From contig JAAFHV010000008.1 in NCBI GenBank assembly GCA_013297655.1, positions 1 through 64,000 on the forward strand: DNA of 64,000 bases, in the 5' to 3' direction. A model generated the notes under the pieces. The model was not told the origin of the DNA, ran no database searches, and saw only the letters and a program-made list of their open reading frames with translations. The stretch comes from Myxococcales bacterium (GTDB taxonomy: Bacteria; Myxococcota_A; Polyangia; Polyangiales; Polyangiaceae). Within the stretch, counting starts at the first letter, position 1. The number at the start of each line of letters is the position of its first letter. The translations under genes were made by a program, and so were the position numbers. Shown here piece after piece: positions 8,949 through 17,347 of the stretch.

Positions 8949-9641
8949 ATGAAGCACGAGATCGTCGATTCCGCGACGTGGGAAAATGCGCGCAAGGACC
9001 TCCTCGCGAAAGAAAAGGAGCTCACGCGAATGCGCGACGCGCTCAGCGCCGCCCGCCGCGAGCTGCCCTGGGAGCGCGTGGAGAAGAGCTACGTGTTCGA
9101 CGGGGCGAACGGGCAAAAGTCCCTCGCCGAGGCGTTCGCAGGTCGGTCGCAGCTCCTCGTTTACCATTTCATGTTCGCGCCGGATTGGCAGGCGGGGTGC
9201 AAGAGCTGCTCGTTTTGGGCCGACAACTTCGAGCGGAACGTGCTTCACCTCGCCCACCGAGACGCCACGATGGTGGCGATCTCGCGCGCGCCGATCGAGA
9301 AGCTCCTCGCGTTCCAAAAGCGCTTCGGCTGGACGTTCGAGTGGCTCTCGTCCGGGCAAAACGACTTCAACTACGACTACCGAGTATCGTTCCAGCCCGG
9401 CAAACCACAAACCTACAACTACGCCCCGAAGACCTCCGCGATTACGGATCTGCCTGGAATCAGCGTATTTTATCGCGACTCGGACGGAGCCGTCTTTCGC
9501 ACCTACTCCACGTTCTCGCGCGGGGTCGAGGCGGCGAACGCGGCGTTCAGCTACCTCGATCTATTGCCGAAAGGTCGGGACGAAGGCACGAGCCCGATGG
9601 CCTGGCTCCGTCTGCGCGACGAGTACGATGTCGACGCGTGA
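8949..9641 (+). CDS. DUF899 family thioredoxin-like protein
   Basis: The 230-residue protein has an N-terminal helix typical of the family (LLAKEKELTRMRDALSAARRELPWERVEK), then YVFDG, LLVYHFMFAPDW, a CKSCSFWADNF cysteine pair and GWTFEWLSS with NDFNYDY near the middle. These are diagnostic of DUF899, a thioredoxin-fold group of unknown substrate found in soil bacteria. GAAAGGA precedes the ATG at 8949. The end overlaps the next gene by 14 bp, implying coupled translation. The CxxC pair may be redox active; that is inference. Confidence 0.92.
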   Translation: MKHEIVDSATWENARKDLLAKEKELTRMRDALSAARRELPWERVEKSYVFDGANGQKSLAEAFAGRSQLLVYHFMFAPDWQAGCKSCSFWADNFERNVLHLAHRDATMVAISRAPIEKLLAFQKRFGWTFEWLSSGQNDFNYDYRVSFQPGKPQTYNYAPKTSAITDLPGISVFYRDSDGAVFRTYSTFSRGVEAANAAFSYLDLLPKGRDEGTSPMAWLRLRDEYDVDA

Positions 9642-9921
9642 TGGCCTCCGACGCCTCACGAGAGGATCCGTGTCACTCGGCACGATCGTGCTCGCGGCGG
9701 TGATCCCGAAGTGCCCTATCTGCGTCGCCGCGGCGCTCGCGGCGGTCGGGGTGGGCACGAGCGTGGGCTTGTCCGTCGCGCCAATCGTGAGGCCGATCGG
9801 CGTCGCGGTGGCCATCGCCACCCTGGTCTTCGTCGTATGGAGCGAGTGGCAAAGACGCTCCCGCCGGTCGTGTGTCGCGGCCTGCGCGAAGGCCGGGGCG
9901 AACGACGCGGCGAACGACTGA
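9628..9921 (+). CDS. Small membrane protein with PKCPxC motif
   Basis: The 97-residue protein starts at an ATG inside the end of the DUF899 gene (14-bp overlap). It has two hydrophobic stretches, about residues 18-40 and 49-68, with the sequence PKCPICVAAAL in the first. That motif resembles the cysteine-bearing first helix of MerC-like and related small membrane proteins. The basic C-terminus contains two more cysteines. Codon usage fits its neighbours. The tight link with a thioredoxin-like protein suggests a membrane redox or metal role, but no function can be assigned. Confidence 0.7.
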   Translation: MSTRDGLRRLTRGSVSLGTIVLAAVIPKCPICVAAALAAVGVGTSVGLSVAPIVRPIGVAVAIATLVFVVWSEWQRRSRRSCVAACAKAGANDAAND

Positions 9922-10126
9922 GCCTCCGCGCCCGCCGCTCCACGTGTCGTTCGTGCACGGAAGCGACGCGCGGGGCGAGACGAACGAGGTCGGCATGGGA
10001 GTGTACCTGGCTCCGGCGCGCCGAACGCGCATTGCCACCCACGAAGCCGACGCGGCGTTAGAGAATCTTCGCGATCGACGGAAGCGGCGCTCGCGCGGGG
10101 CGCCGTCCCGGCGGAAGATCGCGGCG

Positions 10127-10646
10127 ATGGCTTTCCCCCCCCTCAACGCCCTAAACGCCTTCGTCGCCGTGCCGCCGAAGACATGGGGTTCCCACCTCCG
10201 CGCTGAGCCAGTCCGTTCGACAGCTCGAGGCGCGGCCAGCGGTCACCCTCCTCGCACGCACATCACGCAGCGTTGCGCTGACGGAGGCCGGGCAAAGGCT
10301 CCTCGCCGACGCGGGGCCGGCGGTCGACCAGGCGCTGGACTCGTTGAAAGCGGTAACCGCCAAAAAAGGAGAGATGACCGGTCGGATTCGTCTCACCGTG
10401 CCGGGCGCGTGGTCGCCATCGTGCTGGCCGCGTTGATCCCTCGCTTCGTCGGTGGAGGTGGACGTGCGGGTCGAAGACAGCCTCGTCGACGCGGTCGCGG
10501 GGGGCTTCGACGCGGGTATTCGCCTCATGGAGTCGATCGATCGCGACATGGTTCACGTGCGATTGACGCCGCCGACGCGGCTCGTGATGGTCGAGGTCCA
10601 CGGCGCGCGCTATCCGGAGCAACTCGAGCGCATGACCGGCCTTTGA
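10127..10646 (+). pseudogene. Decayed LysR-family regulator
   Basis: Pieces of one LysR-type protein are spread over different frames. The start reads MAFPPLNALNAFVAV. After a deletion that removed the first recognition helices, the reading continues in another frame as TSALSQSVRQLEA, then LLARTSRSVALTEAGQRLL and GEMTGRIRLTVPGA. A further shift gives LAALIPRF and VEVDVRVEDSLVDAVAGGFDAGIRL, and the effector domain ends abruptly near HGARYPEQLERMTGL. At least two frame changes and a missing second half make it non-functional. It lies 43 bp before the alcohol dehydrogenase in the same direction; LysR genes beside such dehydrogenases are common, so it may once have controlled it. Confidence 0.88.
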
Positions 10647-10689
10647 TCCAAGAGGCGCATCCGTCCGTTTTTCGACTAAGGAATACGAC

Positions 10690-11739
10690 ATGAAGAAGAT
10701 TCAAGCGTGGGGCACGACCGCCGCTGGCAAACCGCTCGCCCCGATGACCATCGACCGCCGCGCGCCCGGCGAAGGCGACGTCGTCATCCAGATTCTATTT
10801 TGCGGAGTTTGTCACTCCGACATCCACCAAGCGCGCGACGAGTGGTCGGGGGCCACGTTCCCGATGGTGCCCGGCCACGAGATCGTCGGCCGTGTCATCG
10901 AAGTGGGTAGTGGAGTGGGCAAGTTTCGCGTGGGCGACATGGCCGGGGTCGGCTGCATGGTCGACTCGTGCCGAAGCTGCCACCCGTGCGGCGATGGCGT
11001 CGAGCAGTTCTGCCTGAAGGGAAACGCGCCCACGTACAACGGCACCGAGATGGACCGCAAGACCCGCACGTTCGGCGGCTACTCCGCCGAAATCGTGGTG
11101 AACGAGGGATACGCGCTCCGGGTTCCCTCTGCCCTCGATCCCGCCAGCGCGGCGCCGCTCCTCTGCGCCGGGATTACTACCTATTCGCCGCTCCGCCAGC
11201 TCGGCTGCAAACCCGGCGATCGTGTCGGCGTCGTCGGACTCGGTGGCCTCGGGCACATGGCGGTCAAGCTCGCCGCCTCGATGGGCGCGAAGGTCACCGT
11301 CCTAAGCACTTCGAAATCGAAGGAGGCCGACGCCGTACGCCTCGGCGCCACCGATTTCATCGTCACCAGCGACGCTGTCGCGATGAAAAAGGCGGCCGGA
11401 TCGCTCGACATCGTGATCGACACGGTCTCCGCCCCGCACGACTACGACACTTACCTGTCGCTCCTCCGTGCGCGCGGCGCGATGGCGATCGTGGGCGCCC
11501 CCCCTACCCCGGTCACGCTCCACGCGTTCTCGCTGATCCTCGGGGGCAAGCGCCTCGTCGGCTCGCTCATCGGCGGCATCGCAGAGACGCAGGAGATGCT
11601 GGACCACTGCGCGAAGCACGGTATCGGCTCCGACATCGAGGTCATTCCAATTCAACAGATCAACGACGCCTACGAGCGCGTCTTGAAGAGCGACGTGCGA
11701 TACCGCTTCGTCATCGATCTCGAGAGCTTGAACCGTTGA
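10690..11739 (+). CDS. Zinc-dependent NAD(P)-linked alcohol dehydrogenase (YahK/CAD type)
   Basis: The 349-residue medium-chain dehydrogenase carries the catalytic-zinc signature GVCHSDIH (Cys in the first 40 residues) and GHEIVGRV. It has the structural-zinc cysteine cluster (CRSCHPCGDGVEQFC), and the Rossmann motif GVVGLGGLGHMAVKLA followed by VTVLSTSKSK, where the serine and lysine favour NADPH. CAGITTYSPLR is typical of the cinnamyl alcohol/YahK branch. These enzymes reduce aldehydes broadly. AAGGA precedes the ATG. A MITE-like element begins eight bases after the stop. Confidence 0.94.
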   Translation: MKKIQAWGTTAAGKPLAPMTIDRRAPGEGDVVIQILFCGVCHSDIHQARDEWSGATFPMVPGHEIVGRVIEVGSGVGKFRVGDMAGVGCMVDSCRSCHPCGDGVEQFCLKGNAPTYNGTEMDRKTRTFGGYSAEIVVNEGYALRVPSALDPASAAPLLCAGITTYSPLRQLGCKPGDRVGVVGLGGLGHMAVKLAASMGAKVTVLSTSKSKEADAVRLGATDFIVTSDAVAMKKAAGSLDIVIDTVSAPHDYDTYLSLLRARGAMAIVGAPPTPVTLHAFSLILGGKRLVGSLIGGIAETQEMLDHCAKHGIGSDIEVIPIQQINDAYERVLKSDVRYRFVIDLESLNR

Positions 11740-11746
11740 CTCCGAG

Positions 11747-11930
11747 CTAGTGCACCGAACCGCTTGATGACCGAGGATTTTCGCCGCGTTGCGAGCCGTG
11801 CGAGACGCGACGACGACCCTTGGAAGTCCCTGACGAGGGACGAGTCCTACTGCTGCTCGCCGAGGAGGAACGAAGCACGGCGACGCAAATCGGCGAAAAG
11901 CCGACCGAATTAAGCGGTTCGGTGCTCTAG
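11747..11930. mobile_element. 184-bp MITE-like element with 19-bp terminal inverted repeats
   Basis: The ends read CTAGTGCACCGAACCGCTT (left) and, on the opposite strand, CTAGAGCACCGAACCGCTT (right). This is a 19-bp terminal inverted repeat with one mismatch and CTAG at both outer edges, which could be part of the repeat or a duplicated CTAG target. The interior is partly self-complementary (TTTTCGCC near 11780 against GGCGAAAA near 11892), so a long stem-loop is possible. No coding frame is evident. Non-autonomous elements of this shape are moved by a transposase encoded elsewhere; none lies in the window. It is inserted between two convergent genes. Confidence 0.75.
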
Positions 11931-12007
11931 CCTTTGTGCCGGCGGGCGCTCACGCGGATGGTTCCGAGCATCGGTCCCGCCGGATCGGCACGAGCTCACG
12001 GATCGGC

Positions 12008-13450
12008 TCACTTGCGGATCGCCGCCTCCACGTCGTCGAGCTTCGTCGGATCGCCCACCAACACCGCCTGCACGTGCGCGCGCACGAGGTACTTTTCGGC
12101 GACATGACGCACGTCGTCCGCCCCCACCACGTCGATCGCTTGCGCGAGCTTTCCCCAGTGCGGTAGCCCGTGCTCTTCGAGCGCCATGACGTCGCGCATC
12201 GCGGCCCTCGGGCCCTCGTACCGCGTCGAGATGTCCATCAGCGCCGAGCGCTTCGCCGCCTCGAGCTCCGCGGTCGAGAGGCGCTCGGTGCGCACGTGCT
12301 CGAGCTCGGCGAACATCGCTCCGAGGGAAGCACCTGCGTCCTCGATCGCGATCGCGGCACGGATGACGAAGGTGCCCGTGGTGGTGGTGCTCTCCGTCGA
12401 CACTTGGATGCCATACGAGCTGCCGCGCTCGCGACGCACCTTCGTGTTCAGCCGTCCAGTGAGGGGCCCGCCCAGCGCCGCGGCCAGCACCCGGAGCGCG
12501 GGCAGGTCCGGCGAGCTCACCCCCACCGCAGGAAACCCGAGCAGAACCTTCGCTTGAAGCTCGTCACCTTCACGCGCGACCACGGCGACCCGACGGGCAG
12601 GTGACGCGAGCACGGCCGGCACCGGCCGCACCGGCGCGAGCCCATGATCGACGAGACCCACGAAGTCGTCTTTTGCCTCGAACATGACCTGCGCGAAGCT
12701 CACGTCGCCGGCCACCACGACGGTGAGGTTCGCCGGCGCGAAGGCACGATCGCGATAGGCAACGATCTGCGCACGCGTCAGGCCCTTGCAGCTCGGATCC
12801 GCCGGCACCGCGAAGGGGTGCGTCGGGCCATAAAGCATACGAACGAGCTGCGCCTCGGCCGTCGAGCGCGCCAGGTCGTGCTCACAAAGAACGAGGTCTC
12901 GCTCGAGGTCGTCCGCGTCGAAGCGCGGGTCCGAGAGCATCGCCGCCACACGGCGAAACGCAGTAATCCAGAGCGGCTCGAGGGTGTCGAAATACCACAC
13001 GATCGACTCGTCGTTCACCGCGTGGCCAACGCCGGTCGCCACGTAATTCAACGCGGAGAAGGACTCCTGTCGCGTCTTCGATCCGGTCGCGCCGAGCATC
13101 GCGCGCGCGAACAGCGAGCGGGTCGCGAACGTATCCGCCGGCGCCGGCGGGCGAGTGGCCACGAACGCGACCGAAACGACAGGCAACGACGCGTCCGGAT
13201 AGACGCGCACGCGCACTCCATTCGGCAGCACTCCCTCCTCCGACACGCCGACGAACGTCGGCCCCCGGCGCGCGACGGGTCGGGTCGTAGGGACTCCCGC
13301 CGCGCTCGGCGTCGGGTAACGACGCGGCGTCGCGGGCACGGGCGACGTGGCGGTCTCGGCTGGCGGCAAGTCGGCCTCCGCGCAAGCGACCAGCGCTGCA
13401 CACGAAAGGAACATGCAAGTGCTCCGCAGACGAACGACACGCGCGATCAT
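12008..13450 (-). CDS. M16-family peptidase subunit lacking the zinc site (lipoprotein)
   Basis: The 480-residue protein begins with a lipoprotein signal (MFLSCAALVAC near residue 20), then a Pro/Thr-rich linker and an M16 fold. The zinc motif HxxEH is absent; the equivalent position reads FATRSLFARAM. The C-terminal half keeps the RERGSSYGIQV motif, the R/Y substrate-binding pair of the non-catalytic partner in M16B heterodimers. The gene overlaps the stop of the catalytic subunit by 4 bp. Together they should form a periplasmic, membrane-anchored zinc protease of the pitrilysin family. Confidence 0.9.
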   Translation of the reverse strand: MIARVVRLRSTCMFLSCAALVACAEADLPPAETATSPVPATPRRYPTPSAAGVPTTRPVARRGPTFVGVSEEGVLPNGVRVRVYPDASLPVVSVAFVATRPPAPADTFATRSLFARAMLGATGSKTRQESFSALNYVATGVGHAVNDESIVWYFDTLEPLWITAFRRVAAMLSDPRFDADDLERDLVLCEHDLARSTAEAQLVRMLYGPTHPFAVPADPSCKGLTRAQIVAYRDRAFAPANLTVVVAGDVSFAQVMFEAKDDFVGLVDHGLAPVRPVPAVLASPARRVAVVAREGDELQAKVLLGFPAVGVSSPDLPALRVLAAALGGPLTGRLNTKVRRERGSSYGIQVSTESTTTTGTFVIRAAIAIEDAGASLGAMFAELEHVRTERLSTAELEAAKRSALMDISTRYEGPRAAMRDVMALEEHGLPHWGKLAQAIDVVGADDVRHVAEKYLVRAHVQAVLVGDPTKLDDVEAAIRK

Positions 13451-14808
13451 CGCTGTCCCTCCATCTTCACGATCACGCGCGGTCTCCCGGCGAGGTGCGT
13501 CGTCACGAAGGCCGCGACGTCGTCGGTGGTGACGACCTGCATCGCGCGGAGCTGGAGCTGCATCGTATCTGCTCGACCTGTCAGCGCGAGCGACCTTTGG
13601 AGCTCGGACGCACGCGCTTCGGGGTCCATCACGTTCTCCACCAAGCTCACCATCCTGGACGAACGAATTCGCCCGATCGGCCAAAGTCGCGCGCCATTCG
13701 CGGCGTTGCCGAGCGCCCCACCGATGGCGGCGAGTACCTTCGCGTCGTCCGTCGGGCGCGAACATTCCATCCATAGCTCGGTCGCGAGCTCGCGCTCGTC
13801 GAGGTCGAAATCGACTCCGTCACATAGCTTTTCTTCGCGCACGAGGGAGTCTTCCGCGAAGGCGCCCAGGTATCCGCGCGCGCCGCGGAGCACGGCGGGG
13901 TCCGTCACGCTCGCGGGCGGCAGTGGCCACACGACCAACAGCGCGGAGCTCGCGACCGACGGCACGGCTACGCGGGTCCTCGCGTCTGCGGCCAACACCC
14001 CCGGCACGGGAGGAACCCGCAGCGGCGGCGCGACGGTTCCGCGAGGAATCTTTGCAAAGTATCGAGCGATGGTATCCAGCGTCGCGGCGACGTCGACGTT
14101 GCCCGTCACGACGAGAGTGGCGTTCTCCGGGCGATAGTACCGCGCGGCGAACGCGCGAGCGTCTTCCCGCGTGAGGGAGTGAATACTCGCCGCACTTCCG
14201 ATGGTAGGGCGCCGGTAGGGATGCGATGGCGGATAAAGCGACTCGCGAACGAACGCGTGTACGACCTCGCCGCTACCGGAGTGGTTGAGCCGTCGTTCGT
14301 TCTCGACGACCGCACGTTCGGCGAGGTGCTCCTCTTCCGTGAGCTCGTAAAAGGGATACGCCAGCCGCTGCGCCTCGACGAAGAGCGCGGCAGGCACCTC
14401 TGCCGCGTCGACGTGCTGGTGATACTCGGTCGCGTCGGCCCACGTGCTCGCGTTGAAGCGGCCGCCAGTCGTCTCCTGGATCGCATCGTCGAACGCGCCG
14501 TGCGGCAAGTCCTTCGTTCCGCGGAACATCAAGTGCTCTACGTAGTGAGCGAGCCCCTCTTTGCCCGGCGGGTCTTCCCGGCTTCCTACACGATACCGTA
14601 CGTCGACGACGGCCGTTCTCCACGCCGGCTCGCGATTGACCACCACGCGGAGCCCGTTCTCGAGCACGACGTACTCGTTCCGAAGCTCCACCTTCAACGC
14701 TACCGGCGGTTGGGATCCCTCGCACGCCACCAGCGTCGGCGCCGCGATCGTGCCGAGTCCGAGGGTCATCGCAGACGACAGCAACCGGGGCAGCCAGCGT
14801 ATCCTCAT
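13447..14808 (-). CDS. Catalytic M16-family zinc peptidase (lipoprotein)
   Basis: From the ATG at 14808 the protein has 453 residues and a signal peptide ending in TLVAC, a plausible lipobox. The inverted zinc motif HYVEH is present (GLAHYVEHLMFRGT), with the third ligand in the downstream ERAVVENERR segment. It is followed by the usual FNASTWADATEYH and SHPYRRPTIGS strands. Upstream in-frame codons back to 14979 would only precede the signal peptide. It is the first gene of a two-gene operon with its inactive partner (ATGA overlap), as is common for bacterial M16B pairs. The substrate is unknown. Confidence 0.93.
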   Translation of the reverse strand: MRIRWLPRLLSSAMTLGLGTIAAPTLVACEGSQPPVALKVELRNEYVVLENGLRVVVNREPAWRTAVVDVRYRVGSREDPPGKEGLAHYVEHLMFRGTKDLPHGAFDDAIQETTGGRFNASTWADATEYHQHVDAAEVPAALFVEAQRLAYPFYELTEEEHLAERAVVENERRLNHSGSGEVVHAFVRESLYPPSHPYRRPTIGSAASIHSLTREDARAFAARYYRPENATLVVTGNVDVAATLDTIARYFAKIPRGTVAPPLRVPPVPGVLAADARTRVAVPSVASSALLVVWPLPPASVTDPAVLRGARGYLGAFAEDSLVREEKLCDGVDFDLDERELATELWMECSRPTDDAKVLAAIGGALGNAANGARLWPIGRIRSSRMVSLVENVMDPEARASELQRSLALTGRADTMQLQLRAMQVVTTDDVAAFVTTHLAGRPRVIVKMEGQR

Positions 14809-14994
14809 CGGTCTTGAACGATACTCTGCCGGCGCTGCGCGTGGTGAACCTTCCGTGCCAACGGGACGAGCGCAGCTCGGACCGGTGGCCCGATGGACGC
14901 GGGAACGAAGTCCGAAGGACCGACCGCGCTGCCGAATCGTTTTCGACAGGCGCGAGCACGAATCGCCTCCGCGCGACACGAATGGCGCGCACGC

Positions 14995-15714
14995 TCAGTG
15001 ATTTGCGCCTTCCGTGCCTACTTCCCTGTTCGCGCTCGCCTCCCTCGCGTCGCGGAGCCCGTAGGCGCGCGTGAAGACCGTCGCGAAGCTGAACCCCGCG
15101 ACTTGCCAGAACCAAACGCTCGTCACGAAGAAGGCGACCCCGAAGAACGCCAATCCCAAGAGCGAGAGCAGCAGGGCCGAGCCGGCGATCGACCACGCAA
15201 AGAGGTATTCCGGGAGCACCGCGCGAATGCGACGAATCGCGAGGAGCGGCGAGAACACCTCCGCGACCGAAAATTCTCGGCAGTAGTGGGTCATGTAACC
15301 CGGCACCGCGAACGTGCCACACGAGAACAGCACGATACCGGCGATCACGAGCGGCGCCGCATGAACGAAGCGCCCGATCGAAATCACCGCGACCCCCGGA
15401 GCGTGCCAATAAATCATCCCGAGGAGCGTCACGCAGCCGTGGCGAAACAAGGACTTCGGATCCGTCCACGCAGGCCACGCGGGCAATTCATGTTGCATGC
15501 GGTGCACCATTTGGATGCGATGCCCCATGTTCAAGATCCAGCCCACCCCGGGGAGCGCGACGAGCAAGAGCGCTCCGATCAACACCTCACGAATGGCCTC
15601 GCGGTGCTGGAGCGGGAAGCCGAACGACGTACGAAACGAGAGCGGCGTGTGGAGCCCTATCTTCTGGTTCGGCGCCCCCTTCGTGACTTCGCTGCCGTCC
15701 GGCCCGCTCCCCAT
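14995..15714 (-). CDS. DUF4013-type multi-pass membrane protein
   Basis: The 239-residue protein contains about five hydrophobic segments (VLIGALLLVALPGVGWILNM, CVTLLGMIYW, VIAGIVLFSCGTF, SIAGSALLLSLLGLAFF, FVTSVWFWQVAGFSF). It has the GHRIQMVHRM and PGYMTHY loops and a 'FSPLLAIRRIRAVLPEYL' amphipathic stretch that characterise DUF4013-like membrane proteins. It follows the acetyltransferase gene by nine bases in the same direction. Function unknown. Confidence 0.8.
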   Translation of the reverse strand: MGSGPDGSEVTKGAPNQKIGLHTPLSFRTSFGFPLQHREAIREVLIGALLLVALPGVGWILNMGHRIQMVHRMQHELPAWPAWTDPKSLFRHGCVTLLGMIYWHAPGVAVISIGRFVHAAPLVIAGIVLFSCGTFAVPGYMTHYCREFSVAEVFSPLLAIRRIRAVLPEYLFAWSIAGSALLLSLLGLAFFGVAFFVTSVWFWQVAGFSFATVFTRAYGLRDAREASANREVGTEGANH

Positions 15715-15723
15715 TCGGTCAGA

Positions 15724-16206
15724 CTATCGGAGATCTTTCCCGAGCCACACACTGAGCGGCGAGTGGGGGTAGTCGCCGAAGCGGTCTGTCTCCGTGTACC
15801 CGTGCCGTCGATAGAGCGCGATCGCCTCCGGCTGGCGCAGGCCCGTCTCGAGCACGATCCGCGTGCGACCGAGCGACCTCGCCTCCGCCTCGAGCGCCGC
15901 GAGCACACGACGCGCGACCCCGGTGCCTCGCGCCTCGGGCACCACGTACATGCGCTTCACCTCTACGCAGGTGTCGTCGAGTGCTCGAATCGCGCCGCAC
16001 CCCACCGGCCTGCCCTCGACATAGGCCACGAGGAAGACACCTCTGCCCTCGGTGACGTGCTCGGCGAGGAGCCCGAAGAAGCCGTCACCTTCGTCCGGAT
16101 AACGGCCGAGCAGCTCGCTATCGAGCGCCTCCACCAGCGCCTTCGCGCGCGGATCGTCGAAGCTCTCGCGACGAACCTCGAGCTCCGGCTCCGCGCCCAA
16201 GCTCAC
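15724..16206 (-). CDS. GNAT-family N-acetyltransferase
   Basis: The 160-residue protein starts at a GTG that overlaps the stop of the upstream membrane gene (GTGA). It shows the GNAT order: VEGRPVGCGAIR (beta 2-3), then CVEVKRMYVVPEARGTGVARRVLAAL with the acetyl-CoA loop (R)GxGxA, ETGLRQPEAIALYRRHGY, and a C-terminal strand. It resembles small-molecule or peptide acetyltransferases with the 'EVKRMYV' signature. The acceptor is unknown. Confidence 0.92.
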   Translation of the reverse strand: MSLGAEPELEVRRESFDDPRAKALVEALDSELLGRYPDEGDGFFGLLAEHVTEGRGVFLVAYVEGRPVGCGAIRALDDTCVEVKRMYVVPEARGTGVARRVLAALEAEARSLGRTRIVLETGLRQPEAIALYRRHGYTETDRFGDYPHSPLSVWLGKDLR

Positions 16207-16604
16207 GGCTTGATCTGGCCAGCGATCGCGAAGATGGGCCAGTAGATGCCATAGAGAAACGCAGCGACCGAGACGACACCGAGGCCCGCCGCACCGCCGA
16301 GGAGCGCGCGCTGACGCTTCGGTCCGACGCGAAGGCCCGCCACCAACAGTGCCGCGACGACGAGCCCGGCGATCACGGGCGAGTACCACCGCGCCGCGAT
16401 GCGGGTGAGCAGCGGGACGGTCGCCCCGAAGTCCTCGAACATGGCGCGGAAGCGATCGGTCACCAGCGAAAACCCGAGCAAAAACACGCCTGTATTGCCC
16501 GCGACCACCACGAGGACCCAATCGAGCGCGGCGAGCTTCGGTTGCACGGCGGGCTTCTTTTCTGCCTTCGTTTCCACCTCGAGGGGCGCGACCGATTCGC
16601 TCAT
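16203..16604 (-). CDS. Small membrane protein, function unknown
   Basis: The 133-residue protein has a charged N-terminal tail of about 25 residues and then three hydrophobic segments (DWVLVVVAGNTGVFLLGFSLV, SPVIAGLVVAALLVAGL, GGAAGLGVVSVAAFLYGIYW). The loop between the first two (RFRAMFEDFGATVPLLTRIA) resembles the 'FxxFGxxLPxxT' turn of GspF/PilC-type secretion proteins, but the protein is far too short for that family. It is the first gene of a three-gene run with the acetyltransferase and DUF4013 genes, divergent from an ECF sigma gene. Confidence 0.7.
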   Translation of the reverse strand: MSESVAPLEVETKAEKKPAVQPKLAALDWVLVVVAGNTGVFLLGFSLVTDRFRAMFEDFGATVPLLTRIAARWYSPVIAGLVVAALLVAGLRVGPKRQRALLGGAAGLGVVSVAAFLYGIYWPIFAIAGQIKP

Positions 16605-16774
16605 GGTCGCTCCTATACTCTTTCGTCAGCGCGGGCGAAACCGCGCGGGCGGCGCTGCGTAGACCACGCATGCCCCTGTCCGCTGGCGCGACCTTCGGAG
16701 CCCCGAGCGTGTTCCCTGCGCTGGGTCGTGCGTTTTCCTTCTTCGGCGGGGCAAGCGCGGCTACGGTCGCGAGC

Positions 16775-17347
16775 GTGTACGAAGAGGGCCCCCGATCGCG
16801 TGCGAGCCTGGCGATGGCGCGCTACGGCCGCGGGGACGACGCCGCCTTCGCGGAAGTCTACGACGAGCTCTCCCCGCGCCTCTTCCGCTATCTCGTGCGC
16901 CTCACCCGCGAAGAGGCCCGCGCGGAGGACTTGCTCCAACAAACGTTCCTGCAAATGCACGACGCGCGTGGTCGCTTCCTCCCCGGCGCCGACGTCGTGC
17001 CCTGGGCCTACGCGATCGCACGGCGGCTCTTCATCGACGGAACACGACGCCGAAAACGCGATCACCTACACGACGAGTACGAAGACGAGCGTTCCGCCGC
17101 ACAAAACACCGCACCATCGGGCGAAGCCGTGGCCTCCGCGAGGGAGCTCTCGGACGCGCTCCGCACCCGCCTCGACGCGCTCCCCGAGCTCCAACGCGAG
17201 GCGTTCCGTCTCGTCCGCGAGGAGGGCCTCAGCATCGCCGAGGCGGCCGAGATCCTCGGCGTCACGCAGGCGGCCGTAAAGCTGCGCGCGCACCGCGCCT
17301 ACGAGAGCCTGCGCGACGTGCTCGCCGAGCTCGGAGAAGAACGATGA
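16775..17347 (+). CDS. ECF-family RNA polymerase sigma factor
   Basis: The protein has region 2 (FAEVYDELSPRLFRYLVRLTR, EDLLQQTFLQMHDARGRF, then VVPWAYAIARRLFIDGTRR) and region 4 (LPELQREAFRLVREEGLSIAEAAEILGVTQAAVKLRAHRAYESLRD). The GTG at 16775 is chosen because the preceding codons, back to an ATG at 16670, have clearly lower third-position GC than the rest. An internal ATG at 16814 is also possible. The stop overlaps the start of the NrsF-like gene by 4 bp, so sigma and anti-sigma are coupled. The target regulon is unknown. Confidence 0.92.
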   Translation: MYEEGPRSRASLAMARYGRGDDAAFAEVYDELSPRLFRYLVRLTREEARAEDLLQQTFLQMHDARGRFLPGADVVPWAYAIARRLFIDGTRRRKRDHLHDEYEDERSAAQNTAPSGEAVASARELSDALRTRLDALPELQREAFRLVREEGLSIAEAAEILGVTQAAVKLRAHRAYESLRDVLAELGEER

